Below, in pieces: positions 1-7,919 of a DNA stretch of 15,513 nt (positions within the stretch are counted from its first letter, which is position 1; each line of letters begins with the position of its first letter). The notes beneath the pieces are model-generated. The model was not told the DNA's origin. It ran no database searches and worked only from the letters and a program-made list of their open reading frames with translations. Made by a program: the position numbers and the translations under genes. The DNA is from an uncultured Pseudorhodobacter sp. (lineage in GTDB: Bacteria > Pseudomonadota > Alphaproteobacteria > Rhodobacterales > Rhodobacteraceae), in assembly GCA_937910975.1 (NCBI GenBank), contig CALEMZ010000446.1, forward strand, positions 1 through 15,513, read 5' to 3'.

Positions 1-2
1 CC

Positions 3-53
3 TCGCAGCAACCGTCTTGTTCTGGCTTTGATTATCAATGAGTCTGGAGCCTA
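3..53 (+). repeat. Left 51-bp terminal inverted repeat (likely IS end)
   Basis: This 51-bp block is exactly repeated, in inverted orientation, at 15463-15513. The inner border reads GTCTGGAGC followed by CTAA. At the other end the border is CTAG followed by GCTCCAGAC. Both junctions fit the YTAR target preference known for the IS5 group, so I infer that this is the outer edge of an IS5-family-like element whose body lies to the left of the window. No transposase is visible, so the family is a guess, but the repeat itself is certain. Confidence 0.8.
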
Positions 54-229
54 AGCTCGCCGCCAATCCAACCATTTGATTTATATAGACGCATAAAGTT
101 CCTCTCAGCGCTGCGATTGTTGGCCCACCCAACTCAAGGCGCCGAGGTACCGTTTCTCGCGAATTTCTACCCTTGGAAACGCGCCGCGCCCAGCCTAGAG
201 TTTGCCAAGTTCATTGACAGAGGTACAAG
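54..229. other. Leader between the IS-like end and the GGT-like gene
   Basis: This stretch has no gene I can support. It is more AT-rich than its surroundings near 75-100 and holds a TATATA at 82-87 that could be a -10 box, but no good -35 lies 16-18 bases before it. A small dyad, GTTGG-5-CCAAC, lies at about 119-133. The original upstream neighbour of the GGT-like gene may have been cut away by the insertion. Confidence 0.4.
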
Positions 230-1807
230 ATGCGTGATTTCCAAATGCCGGGCCGTTCGGCTGTTTATGCCGCGAATGGCATGTGCGCCACGTCACATCC
301 TTTGGCCGCCGGGGCCGCGATTGATGTTTTGAAAGCGGGCGGCAATGCGATGGATGCAGCCATCGCAGGCGCGGTGCTGCTGGGTTTTTGTGAGCCGCAG
401 ATGACCGGGCTGGGCGGGGACTGCTTTGTACTGTTCAAGCCGGCCGGGTCGGAAGATATTCACGCGATAAACGGGTCGGGCCGCGCACCGAAGGGCCTAA
501 GCGCCGCCGAGTTACGGGCGCAGGGGCTGACGGCCATGCCGCTTTACGCACCCGAGGCCGTTACGATTCCAGGCGCTGTGGATGCATTTTGCCGCCTCTC
601 CGCCGATTGGGGCCGTATCGGGCTGGCCGATACGCTTGCCCCCGCGATCCATTATGCCGAAAAGGGCGTTCCCGTTGCCCCCCGCGTCGCCAAAGATTGG
701 GCGGAGGCGGCGCATCTGTTGCAAGGCCGCGCCCGCGAAACGCTACTCAAGGACGGCAAAGCCCTGACTTTGGGGCAGATATTCTGTGCGCCCGGTCAGG
801 CAGAGGTACTGCGCCGCATCGCAAAAGAGGGCCGCGCCGGATCTTACGAGGGAGAGGTGGCGCAAGATATGGTTGCCTCGCTCAATGCATTGGGCGGCAC
901 CCATAGCCTGGAGGATTTCGCCACCACCAGTTCCGAATACGTCAGCCCCGTCTCCGGCCCCTACAAAGGCGTGGACCTGTTTGAGCATCCGCCAAACGGG
1001 CAGGGCGCCACCGCAATCCTGATGCTCAAAATCCTGTCGCAATTTGACATTGCCGCAATGGACCCCTTCGGCGCCGAGCGGGCGCATATAGAGGCTGAGG
1101 CCACAAAGCTCGCCTATGACGCGCGCAACCGCTTCATCGCGGACCCAGACCAGACCACGCGGCTGGCACATATGCTAAGCCCCGACACAGCCGCAAAACT
1201 CGCCGCGCTGATCGACCCAAAGCGCGCCATGGCCGCAGCCGCCCCCCTTACGGAGGCCGTGCATAAAGACACGATCTATATCACCGTGGTTGACAAGGAC
1301 CGGATGGCTGTTTCGCTGATCTATTCGATCTATCACAGCTTTGGCGCCTGTCTTGCGAGCGATAAGTTCGGGATCAACTTCCAGAACCGTGGCGCGGGCT
1401 TTACCCTGCAAGAGGGCCACCCGAATGAGGCGGCAGGTGGCAAGCGCCCGATGCATACGATCATTCCCGCCATGATTGCCGAACAGGGGCGCGTCACCAT
1501 GCCCTTTGGTGTGATGGGCGGGGCGTATCAGCCTTGCGGCCATGCACGATTCATCTCGAACATGGTTGATTTCGGGATGGATCCACAAAGCGCCATGGAC
1601 GCGCCGCGCAGCTTTTCGGGCATAAACGGCATGGAGGTGGAGCGCGGCTATAGCGAGAAAGTCCGGGCTGATCTGGCCGCGTTGGGGCATGATGTCATAA
1701 CGCCTGTTGTACCCTTGGGCGGCTCCCAGGCCATCAAACTCCATGCCGATGGCTTGCTGGAAGGCGCGTCAGACCCGCGCAAAGACGGCTGTGCTTTGGG
1801 GTATTAA
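230..1807 (+). CDS. Gamma-glutamyltransferase family protein (GGT-like Ntn hydrolase)
   Basis: Members of this family are made as one chain that cuts itself before a threonine; that threonine then becomes the nucleophile for gamma-glutamyl or acyl transfer and hydrolysis. The 525-residue product carries the family's N-terminal pattern (AAGAAIDVLKAGGNAMDAA, GLGGD), Arg85 in SGRAP, and the cleavage site before Thr348 in DTIYITVVD, which aligns with Thr391 of E. coli GGT. The C-terminus EGASDPRKDG is typical. The Ser-Ser pair that holds the oxyanion in E. coli GGT (KRPLSSMSP) is replaced here by KRPMHTIIP, so the substrate is probably not glutathione; YwrD-like and acylase-like relatives share this form. 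There is no signal peptide, so a cytosolic location is likely, unlike classical periplasmic GGT. The start is fixed by AGAGG at 219-223, six bases before the ATG. The gene stands alone near the IS-like end. Confidence 0.92.
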   Translation: MRDFQMPGRSAVYAANGMCATSHPLAAGAAIDVLKAGGNAMDAAIAGAVLLGFCEPQMTGLGGDCFVLFKPAGSEDIHAINGSGRAPKGLSAAELRAQGLTAMPLYAPEAVTIPGAVDAFCRLSADWGRIGLADTLAPAIHYAEKGVPVAPRVAKDWAEAAHLLQGRARETLLKDGKALTLGQIFCAPGQAEVLRRIAKEGRAGSYEGEVAQDMVASLNALGGTHSLEDFATTSSEYVSPVSGPYKGVDLFEHPPNGQGATAILMLKILSQFDIAAMDPFGAERAHIEAEATKLAYDARNRFIADPDQTTRLAHMLSPDTAAKLAALIDPKRAMAAAAPLTEAVHKDTIYITVVDKDRMAVSLIYSIYHSFGACLASDKFGINFQNRGAGFTLQEGHPNEAAGGKRPMHTIIPAMIAEQGRVTMPFGVMGGAYQPCGHARFISNMVDFGMDPQSAMDAPRSFSGINGMEVERGYSEKVRADLAALGHDVITPVVPLGGSQAIKLHADGLLEGASDPRKDGCALGY

Positions 1808-1826
1808 ACCCATTACATCTGCCCCT

Positions 1827-1880
1827 GCTTTCTTTTCGGCATAAATATCCTCGGGGGGTGCCTGTTTGCCTGCAAACAGG
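1827..1880. repeat. Intergenic repeat copy 1 with hairpin between convergent genes
   Basis: Positions 1827-1860 begin GCTTTCTTTTCGGC and end in CGGGGGGTG. A near-identical copy lies at 5147-5179. It is followed at 1861-1880 by a dyad, CCTGTTTGC-CT-GCAAACAGG, which forms a stable hairpin. The element lies 19 bases after the GGT-like stop and before the 3' end of the oppositely oriented permease gene, so it could terminate transcription from both sides. There is no clear T-run, so the terminator role is inferred. Confidence 0.65.
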
Positions 1881-1928
1881 CTTTGGGGAGCAGACAGCCC
1901 CCCTTGCCACATTGGCCATACCGCGCGC

Positions 1929-2876
1929 TTACAGCAAAAGCGCCAACGCCAGACTCAGCGTGAAAAAGCTCATCGCGGTGGTGCCAAGCATGGCAAGCGA
2001 GGCCAGCCCTTCCATCCCCACTTCTTGCGCAAAGATCGGGTACACTCCCAGCATCGGCACGGCGCAGGCGATCAGCAGGCAGGCGCGCAAATCGGGTGCC
2101 AGCATGGGTGCGCCCAGCGCTGCCGCCAAGCCCAGCACTAACAGCCCGGCAAACGGATGCAGCACCAGCTTGCCCAGCATGATCTGCCCCGCAAGGGCCA
2201 GATTGCCACGAAAGGCGATACCCGCCAGCGAGCCGCCAATCACAAACAGCGCCAGCGCCACGGAGGAGGTGGCAATCATCACAAGCCCCCGATCCACGAC
2301 TTCGGGCAGAGGCAGTTTCAGCACCGACCACGCCAGCCCTGCGATCAGCGCTAGGATCAGCGGGCGGCGCATCAAGTCGCGTACAATACCCCAGACCATC
2401 ATGCCGAGGCTAGCGCTGCCCCGCCCCTTGCCTATCGCGATCAAAATCAGGACCAATGGGATCATCAGCAGGTTTTCCACCATCAAGCTCATCGCCAGCA
2501 CCTCTGCCGCGCGATCTGGAAAGGCCAGCAGGATGATCGGAAAGGCCATATAGCCAGAATTGGAACAGGCCACCCCCATGATACAGATCCCAGCCTGTTG
2601 CAGCGACATGCCCCGGATGTGGTGAAACCAGACATAGGCCACGCCCATAACCAAAAGTGAGGCGGCGGCGTAAAGACCCATGAAACCCGGATCAAACACC
2701 TCGGCCACATCACGCTTGGCGATGGCGGTGAACAGCAGCGCAGGCAGTGCTATGGAAATCACAAAGCGGCCAAAGATGCGCATATCGGCGGTGGAGAAAA
2801 GCCCCGCTTTCGTGGCGCCAAAGCCAAGCCCCACCACCAGAAAGATCGGCAGGGTGATGGCGATCACGGTCAGCAT
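1929..2876 (-). CDS. AEC-family (auxin efflux carrier / malonate-type) permease
   Basis: This is a 315-residue, highly hydrophobic protein with about ten predicted membrane segments split by a loop near residues 155-170 (GKGRGSASLG). It starts with LTVIAITLPIFLVVGLGFGA and contains CSNSGYMAFPI, both typical of the AEC transporter family (PF03547), which includes MdcF-like malonate carriers and PIN-type auxin carriers. The substrate cannot be read from the sequence; organic or amino acids are the family norm. Its ATG follows the aroC stop codon with no gap (TAAATG on the minus strand). The only upstream GGGA is about 12 bases before the ATG, so translation may depend on ribosomes finishing aroC. 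It is the last gene of the minus-strand row and faces the GGT-like gene. Confidence 0.88.
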   Translation of the reverse strand: MLTVIAITLPIFLVVGLGFGATKAGLFSTADMRIFGRFVISIALPALLFTAIAKRDVAEVFDPGFMGLYAAASLLVMGVAYVWFHHIRGMSLQQAGICIMGVACSNSGYMAFPIILLAFPDRAAEVLAMSLMVENLLMIPLVLILIAIGKGRGSASLGMMVWGIVRDLMRRPLILALIAGLAWSVLKLPLPEVVDRGLVMIATSSVALALFVIGGSLAGIAFRGNLALAGQIMLGKLVLHPFAGLLVLGLAAALGAPMLAPDLRACLLIACAVPMLGVYPIFAQEVGMEGLASLAMLGTTAMSFFTLSLALALLL

Positions 2877-3977
2877 TTAGCCGATTTTCCCACGAACACC
2901 GCCAGTCTGGCCCCGGTCCATCAAAACATGGTCAAGGATCACACAGGCCATCATCGCTTCGCCCACCGGCACGGCGCGGATGCCCACGCAAGGATCATGC
3001 CGGCCTTTGGTGATCAGGTCCACTTCTTCGCCCGCCACGGTTACCGTCTGGCGTGGCGTCAGGATGGATGAGGTAGGTTTCACCGAAAACCGCACCACAA
3101 CATCCTGCCCGGTAGAGATGCCGCCCAGAATGCCGCCCGCATGGTTGGAGAGAAACTCTGGCCCGTTCGGCCCCATGCGGATCTCATCGGCGTTTTCCAC
3201 GCCCGTCAGGGCCGCCGCCGCCATGCCCTCGCCAATTTCGACACCCTTGACCGCGTTGATCGACATCATCGCCGCCGCAAGATCAGCATCAAGCTTGGCA
3301 TAGACCGGCGCGCCAAGGCCCGGAACCATGCCGCGCGCCGTAATCTCAATCACCGCGCCGACCGAATTGTGATTTTTGCGCAGATCGTCGAGATAGGCAG
3401 CCCAATCGCTGGCCGCTTGCGCATCGGGCACCCAGAACGGGTTCTCCGCAATCTGGTCCCAGTCAAAGCGGGCGCGGTCAATCTGATGCGGCCCCATTTG
3501 CACCATATAGCCGGTGATGCGCAGACCCGGCAGCAATTGTGCCAAGGCCGCGCGCGCCACACCGCCCGCCGCCACCCGCGCCGCCGTCTCGCGCGCGGAA
3601 GAACGCCCGCCACCGCGCGGATCGCGCAGCCCGTATTTCTGGTGATAGGTGATATCGGCATGACCGGGGCGGAACTTCTGTGCGATATCGCCATAATCCT
3701 TGGACCGCTGGTCGGTATTTTCGATCATCAGCTGAATCGGTGTGCCCGTCGTGCGGCCCTCATAGGTGCCTGACAAAATACGCACCTGATCAGGTTCCGC
3801 CCGCTGGGTCATAAATTTATTCTGGCCGGGACGGCGCTTGTCGAGCCAGGGCTGAATATCAGTTTCGGTCAGTGGCACGCCCGGCGGGCAACCATCAACC
3901 GTAGCCCCAAGCGCGGGCCCATGGCTTTCGCCCCAGGTGGTAACGCGGAACAGATGGCCGAAAGTGTTAAAGCTCAT
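2877..3977 (-). CDS. aroC: Chorismate synthase
   Basis: This enzyme catalyses the last step of the shikimate pathway, turning 5-enolpyruvylshikimate-3-phosphate into chorismate with reduced FMN as cofactor, in the cytosol. All three family signatures are present: GESHGPALGATVDGCPPG near residues 17-34, GGGRSSARET in the middle, and RHDPCVGIRAVPVGEAM near the C-terminus. The length of 366 residues is normal. The start is supported by AGGGGG just before the ATG. It lies 18 bases after the pheS stop and abuts the permease gene downstream, so all three are probably co-transcribed. Confidence 0.98.
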   Translation of the reverse strand: MSFNTFGHLFRVTTWGESHGPALGATVDGCPPGVPLTETDIQPWLDKRRPGQNKFMTQRAEPDQVRILSGTYEGRTTGTPIQLMIENTDQRSKDYGDIAQKFRPGHADITYHQKYGLRDPRGGGRSSARETAARVAAGGVARAALAQLLPGLRITGYMVQMGPHQIDRARFDWDQIAENPFWVPDAQAASDWAAYLDDLRKNHNSVGAVIEITARGMVPGLGAPVYAKLDADLAAAMMSINAVKGVEIGEGMAAAALTGVENADEIRMGPNGPEFLSNHAGGILGGISTGQDVVVRFSVKPTSSILTPRQTVTVAGEEVDLITKGRHDPCVGIRAVPVGEAMMACVILDHVLMDRGQTGGVRGKIG

Positions 3978-3995
3978 GTCGCCCCCTTTTTGCGG

Positions 3996-5075
3996 TTACC
4001 CCGCAACACCGCCCGCAAGCTCTGGCACGTTCAACGCGGAGAAACCGTAATGGCGCAGCCAGCGCAGATCACTCTCAAAAAAGGCGCGCAGATCGGGGAT
4101 GCCGTATTTCAGCATCGCCATGCGGTCGATCCCCATGCCAAAGGCAAAGCCTTGCCACTCGTCCGGGTCCACGCCCGCCGAACGCAACACATGCGGATGC
4201 ACCATGCCAGAGCCAAGAACCTCCATCCAGCCATCACCCTCACCGATGCGCAGCTGTCCGTCGATCCAGGAGCATTGAATATCCACCTCTGCCGACGGTT
4301 CGGTGAAAGGAAAATGGCTGGCGCGGAAGCGGGTTTTAACGGGCTTGCCAAAGAAGGCGGAAAAGAACTCTTCCAACACCCATTTCAGATTGGCCATGGA
4401 AATATCCTTGCCGATCACCAGGCCTTCAACCTGATGGAACATCGGCGAATGGGTCTGGTCCATATCCATGCGATACACACGACCGGGGCAGATAATGCGA
4501 ATAGGCGCACCCTGCTCCAACATCGCGCGGATTTGCACAGGCGAGGTATGGGTGCGCAACACATGCGGCGGGCGGTCGTCCCCCTCCGCGCGGTTCATGA
4601 AAAACGTGTCGTGCTCCTGCCGGGCGGGATGCTCTGGCGGAATATTCAGCGCGTCAAAGTTATACCAATCCGATTCCACCTGCGGCCCCTCGGCCACGGC
4701 AAAACCCATATCGGCGAAAATCGCGGTCAACTCTTCAGTCACTTGGCTGACAGGGTGAATAGTGCCAGCAGCGCGCGGACGGCCCGGCAGCGTCACATCC
4801 AGCCACTCGGTGCGCAAACGTGCCTCAAGCACGGCATCGGCCAAGGTGGCCTTCCTGGCGCGCAGGGCCGCGTCAATCTCATCCTTCAGCATGTTCAGAG
4901 CCGCGCCGAATGTGCTACGCTCATCGGGCGACATGCCACCAAGTTCGCGCATCTTCAGGCTGATTTCGCCCTTCTTGCCAAGGGCCGCCAGCCGCACCTC
5001 TTCCAAGGCAGCCTCATCGCCTACATCCGCTACGGCGGTCAGGTATTTGCCCTTCAGATCTTCAAGCGCGCTCAT
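3996..5075 (-). CDS. pheS: Phenylalanine--tRNA ligase alpha subunit
   Basis: PheS is the catalytic subunit of the alpha2-beta2 enzyme that charges tRNA-Phe. The 359-residue chain has the N-terminal coiled-coil region (residues 1-80), then class II motif 2 (GRVYRMDMDQTHSPMFHQVEG) and motif 3 (GFAFGMGIDRMAMLKYGI, near 315-332). I chose the ATG at 5075 because GGAGG lies six bases upstream of it; an in-frame TTG five codons earlier overlaps that ribosome site and is unlikely. The beta subunit gene pheT, which often follows pheS directly, is not here: aroC comes next. A terminator-like hairpin separates pheS from rplT, so it may have its own promoter or rely on read-through. Confidence 0.97.
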   Translation of the reverse strand: MSALEDLKGKYLTAVADVGDEAALEEVRLAALGKKGEISLKMRELGGMSPDERSTFGAALNMLKDEIDAALRARKATLADAVLEARLRTEWLDVTLPGRPRAAGTIHPVSQVTEELTAIFADMGFAVAEGPQVESDWYNFDALNIPPEHPARQEHDTFFMNRAEGDDRPPHVLRTHTSPVQIRAMLEQGAPIRIICPGRVYRMDMDQTHSPMFHQVEGLVIGKDISMANLKWVLEEFFSAFFGKPVKTRFRASHFPFTEPSAEVDIQCSWIDGQLRIGEGDGWMEVLGSGMVHPHVLRSAGVDPDEWQGFAFGMGIDRMAMLKYGIPDLRAFFESDLRWLRHYGFSALNVPELAGGVAG

Positions 5076-5146
5076 CGTCAGCCTCCGCAATTCCTTGGCC
5101 GTTTGCTAGCGGGGTGCGCCCCCAAATGCAAGGCCGCGCCCTACCC

Positions 5147-5205
5147 GCTTTCTTTTCGGCAAAAATATCCCGGGGGGTGAGGGGGGCAGCGCCCCCCAGC
5201 CCGGG
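5147..5205. repeat. Intergenic repeat copy 2 with nested GC hairpins
   Basis: Positions 5147-5179 match the repeat at 1827-1860 with one substitution and one missing base. They are followed by a hairpin at 5181-5197 (GGGGGGC-AGC-GCCCCCC), enclosed by an outer pair CCCGGG (5169-5174 and 5200-5205). The whole unit lies in the rplT-pheS gap, upstream of pheS on the minus strand. Such repeats are, from memory, scattered in Rhodobacteraceae intergenic regions; their role is unknown, and they could affect RNA stability or terminate transcription. Confidence 0.7.
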
Positions 5206-5230
5206 CGACGCATAGCATGCGGCGCAATGA

Positions 5231-5263
5231 AAAGGCCCCGCGGTATGCACCAGCGAGGCCTTT
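5231..5263 (-). terminator. Rho-independent terminator after rplT
   Basis: On the minus strand a stem AAAGGCC-T-CGC pairs with GCG-G-GGCCTTT around an 11-base loop, with one mismatched pair, and ends in TTTTC. It begins 20 bases after the rplT stop. It should end much of the rpmI-rplT transcript before pheS. Confidence 0.75.
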
Positions 5264-5283
5264 CCAATTCAAGTGACGCCAGA

Positions 5284-5673
5284 TCAGGCGGCGGCTTTTG
5301 CTTCTTCCGACTTGTCGAAAGCGGCTTTGGCCTGAGCTGCGATGACGTTGAACGCCTCGGGCTCACGCACGGCCAGATCAGCGAGAACCTTGCGGTCCAC
5401 TTCGATCCCAGTCAGCATCAGGCCATTGATGAAGCGGGAATAGGTGAATGCGGCGTCAAACAAACGCACGGCAGCGTTGATCCGCTGAATCCACAATGCG
5501 CGGAAGTTGCGCTTGCGGTTCTTACGGTCGCGGGTGGCGTATTGGTTGGCTTTATCAACCGCCTGCGTAGCCGTACGGAAGTTGGTGCTGCGCGCGGCAT
5601 AATAGCCTTTGGCAGCCTTGATCACCTTGCGGTGGCGGGCGTGGGTAACGACGCCGGATTTTACGCGGGACAT
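5284..5673 (-). CDS. rplT: 50S ribosomal protein L20
   Basis: L20 binds 23S rRNA early in large-subunit assembly. The 129-residue product opens MSRVKSGVVTHARHRKV, is rich in Lys and Arg over the first 60 residues, and contains NRKRNFRALWIQRINAA, the RNA-binding region typical of L20. An acidic and Ala-rich tail (EEAKAAA) makes it slightly longer than the usual 115-120 residues. GGAGAG lies before the ATG. It follows rpmI by 12 bases, the normal L35-L20 pairing. In other bacteria L20 represses this operon; no leader structure can be assigned here with confidence. Confidence 0.98.
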   Translation of the reverse strand: MSRVKSGVVTHARHRKVIKAAKGYYAARSTNFRTATQAVDKANQYATRDRKNRKRNFRALWIQRINAAVRLFDAAFTYSRFINGLMLTGIEVDRKVLADLAVREPEAFNVIAAQAKAAFDKSEEAKAAA

Positions 5674-5685
5674 CTTTGGCTCTCC

Positions 5686-5886
5686 TTACCGGTTATAGGG
5701 CATGTATTTTTTGACGATTTTCGAATCGGCCGCGCACAGGATCATAGTCCCGGTCACATCACGAATGAATTTCGTCGAACGCTTGATCATGCCGTGGCGT
5801 TTGCCAGCGGGACCAGCTTTCACCTTACCGGTTGCGGTGAAGCTAAAACGCTTCTTAGCCGCAGATTTGGTCTTCATCTTGGGCAT
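5686..5886 (-). CDS. rpmI: 50S ribosomal protein L35
   Basis: L35 is a small, basic component of the large ribosomal subunit. The 66-residue protein starts MPKMKTKSAAKKRFSFTATG and contains GKRHGMIKRS, both diagnostic. The frame stays open upstream for 42 more codons, but the ATG at 5886 has GAGGAG six bases before it and gives the normal L35 N-terminus, so the longer frame is discarded. infC, which precedes rpmI in many bacteria, is absent; a small membrane-protein gene lies upstream instead. Confidence 0.98.
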   Translation of the reverse strand: MPKMKTKSAAKKRFSFTATGKVKAGPAGKRHGMIKRSTKFIRDVTGTMILCAADSKIVKKYMPYNR

Positions 5887-5963
5887 TTCCATCTCCTCGT
5901 TCGAGTGGTTTTCGCGCGACTCGGCATGCCACTTTGGCCGGTCGTGCGGTTTGTAGAGCGCGG

Positions 5964-5992
5964 CATATAGGATGGGTAGGCCGCAAGCGCAA
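5964..5992 (-). promoter_or_regulatory. Candidate sigma-70 promoter for rpmI-rplT
   Basis: Reading the minus strand, TTGCGC is followed after exactly 17 bases by TATATG. This would start a transcript about 70 bases upstream of the rpmI ATG. The -35 box departs from TTGACA in its last positions, as is common in alphaproteobacteria. It is judged by eye only. Confidence 0.5.
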
Positions 5993-6016
5993 GCCAAAAG
6001 CGCGCGCATCAAGGCC

Positions 6017-6241
6017 TTAGCGCATATAACGGCCGATCACGCTGTATAACACATCCGGGATTTCAGAGATCGCGTAACCGCCGCCTTTGATCTGTACCGC
6101 CAGCACGACCAACACCACGGCGATCAGTACCAATGCCACCCCGGTACGGGGCGCGCGGCCTTCAGAATAGGAAGCCAGCATGGAGGGCACAGCAAGGACC
6201 CCGATGATCAGGCCAATAACCAGAAATAGATCGGGGTCCAT
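6017..6241 (-). CDS. Small two-helix membrane protein, function unknown
   Basis: The 74-residue product starts MDPDLFLVIGLIIGVLAVPS and has two hydrophobic segments at about residues 5-22 and 35-52, joined by a short polar loop with SEGRAPRTG. The C-terminus (EIPDVLYSVIGRY) is polar and looks helical. I recall similar short proteins in related bacteria at the same place but know no function. The ATG at 6241 is chosen over an in-frame TTG six codons earlier; the ribosome site is weak (GGAACG). It starts 32 bases after the pyk stop, so it is probably co-transcribed with pyk. I would not assign a role. Confidence 0.75.
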   Translation of the reverse strand: MDPDLFLVIGLIIGVLAVPSMLASYSEGRAPRTGVALVLIAVVLVVLAVQIKGGGYAISEIPDVLYSVIGRYMR

Positions 6242-6273
6242 GCCGCGTTCCAACACCAATTACAATATTGGCA

Positions 6274-7722
6274 TTATTCAGCTTCGGAAACGGAAATCAA
6301 CCGTTCGTCACAAGGGGCAACACGCAAGATGTTGGTGGTGCCGGGTACGTTGAACGGCACACCGGCGGTGACAACAATCTGATCCGTTGTTGTGGCAAAA
6401 CCATCGCTGCGCGCCGCGCGGACTGCGGCCAGAACCGCACCCTTGAAGCGGTCCTGCGGCTCTGCAATCGCGCAATGTGCGCCCCAAGTCAGGGTCAGAC
6501 GGCGTGCAGTGCGCACCAGCGGCGTTAGCGCGATGATCGGAGTGCGTGGGCGTTCGCGGGCCACAAGGCTGGCCGTGGTACCGGATTGCGTGAAGCAGCA
6601 AATCGCCTTGATGTCGGTGGTTTCTGCAATCTCACGCGCAGCCGAAACGATAGCGTCGGCTACGGTGTTCTTTGTGCCGCGGCGGCTTGCCTCGATCACT
6701 TCGCGGTAGATCGGGTCGCTTTCGACGCTGATGGCCACGTTGTTCATCGTTGTCACGGCTTCAATCGGATATTGCCCCGCCGCCGATTCCGCCGAAAGCA
6801 TCACCGCGTCCGCGCCCTCATAGATCGCGGTCGCCACGTCCGACACTTCTGCGCGGGTTGGCACCGGGGACTCGATCATGGATTCGAGCATCTGAGTTGC
6901 CACGATCACCGGCTTGGCGGCTGCACGCGCTGCACGCACAAGGCGTTTTTGGATCGGCGGCACCGCGTGAACGGGAAGTTCCACACCCAAATCACCGCGC
7001 GCCACCATGATGCCATCGGACACGGCCAGAATGGAGTCGAGAGATTTCACCGCAGATGGCTTCTCAATCTTGGACATGATCGCCGCACGGCCTTTGACCA
7101 ATGCGCGGGCCTCCAGCACGTCTTCAGCGCGCTGCACAAAAGACAGGGCCAGCCAGTCAACGCCCAGTTGGCAGACAAATTCCAGATCGGCGCGGTCTTT
7201 ATCCGACAGCGCCGCGAGCGGTAGCAAAACGTCGGGTACGTTCACGCCCTTGCGGTTGGAAATAGCGCCGCCGACAGCCACGATGCAATTTGCAAAATCC
7301 TTGCCGCAGGTTTCCACCTTCAAACGGACCTTGCCATCATTGACCAGCAAGGAAGAACCCGGCACCATTGCCGCGAAAATTTCAGGGTGCGGCAAGTTTA
7401 CGCGGGTTGCGTCGCCGGGGGTAATATCAAGATCCATGCGGAAGGCAGCGCCTTCAACCAGTTCTTCGCCGTCATCCTTGACAAAGGTGCCGACGCGCAG
7501 CTTCGGACCCTGAAGATCAGCAAGCACGCAAATCGGGCGGCCTGTATCGGCCTCTACCTTGCGGATGATATCATAGCGGGCTTTTTGCTCGTCTTGTGTT
7601 CCATGGCTCATGTTCAGGCGAAACACATCTGCTCCGGCCTCAAACAAAGCACGAATGGTTTTATAGTCAGAAGAGGCTGGGCCCAGCGTGGCCACAATCT
7701 TTACGTTGCGAAGGCGTCTCAT
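6274..7722 (-). CDS. pyk: Pyruvate kinase
   Basis: This glycolytic enzyme makes pyruvate and ATP from phosphoenolpyruvate and ADP in the cytosol. The 482-residue protein shows KIVATLGPASS at the N-terminus, FRLNMSHG with the substrate-binding Arg, the active-site segment IMSKIEKPSA with catalytic Lys218, MVARGDLGVE, ATQMLESM and TRAEVSDVATAIYEGADAV, then a regulatory C-terminal domain containing CCFTQSGTTASLVARERP. The length is normal. GAGG lies five bases before the ATG. It is divergent from the formylglutamate-hydrolase gene and heads the minus-strand row leading to rpmI. Conserved residues appear intact, so an active enzyme is expected. Confidence 0.98.
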   Translation of the reverse strand: MRRLRNVKIVATLGPASSDYKTIRALFEAGADVFRLNMSHGTQDEQKARYDIIRKVEADTGRPICVLADLQGPKLRVGTFVKDDGEELVEGAAFRMDLDITPGDATRVNLPHPEIFAAMVPGSSLLVNDGKVRLKVETCGKDFANCIVAVGGAISNRKGVNVPDVLLPLAALSDKDRADLEFVCQLGVDWLALSFVQRAEDVLEARALVKGRAAIMSKIEKPSAVKSLDSILAVSDGIMVARGDLGVELPVHAVPPIQKRLVRAARAAAKPVIVATQMLESMIESPVPTRAEVSDVATAIYEGADAVMLSAESAAGQYPIEAVTTMNNVAISVESDPIYREVIEASRRGTKNTVADAIVSAAREIAETTDIKAICCFTQSGTTASLVARERPRTPIIALTPLVRTARRLTLTWGAHCAIAEPQDRFKGAVLAAVRAARSDGFATTTDQIVVTAGVPFNVPGTTNILRVAPCDERLISVSEAE

Positions 7723-7919
7723 GGTTGCCTCGTTCCTATGGTTTGTGTTTAATTTTCCGGTGGGCCAAGCGCCTTATGGCCGAAATAACTGCCATGGGCA
7801 ACGCCGGAGTTTATACCATTGGTTTTGATGACAGGCAGCAAAAGGGCTGTTCCTTTAGGCGGCAGGTTTGCTTACACCCCGTTGAGAGTAAGAAGCCAGA
7901 GAGTTCAGGTAACAACAAG

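Noticed and set aside
743..1744. Open frames on the minus strand inside the GGT-like gene
   Set aside because: The plus-strand product has clear family motifs across this whole region; the antisense frames have none.
3921..5180. 419-codon open frame on the plus strand
   Set aside because: It lies antisense to pheS, shows no family similarity, and is explained by GC-rich codon bias.
7596..7919. 108-codon upstream extension of the amidohydrolase frame
   Set aside because: It overlaps the pyk start on the other strand and the family similarity begins at 7920.
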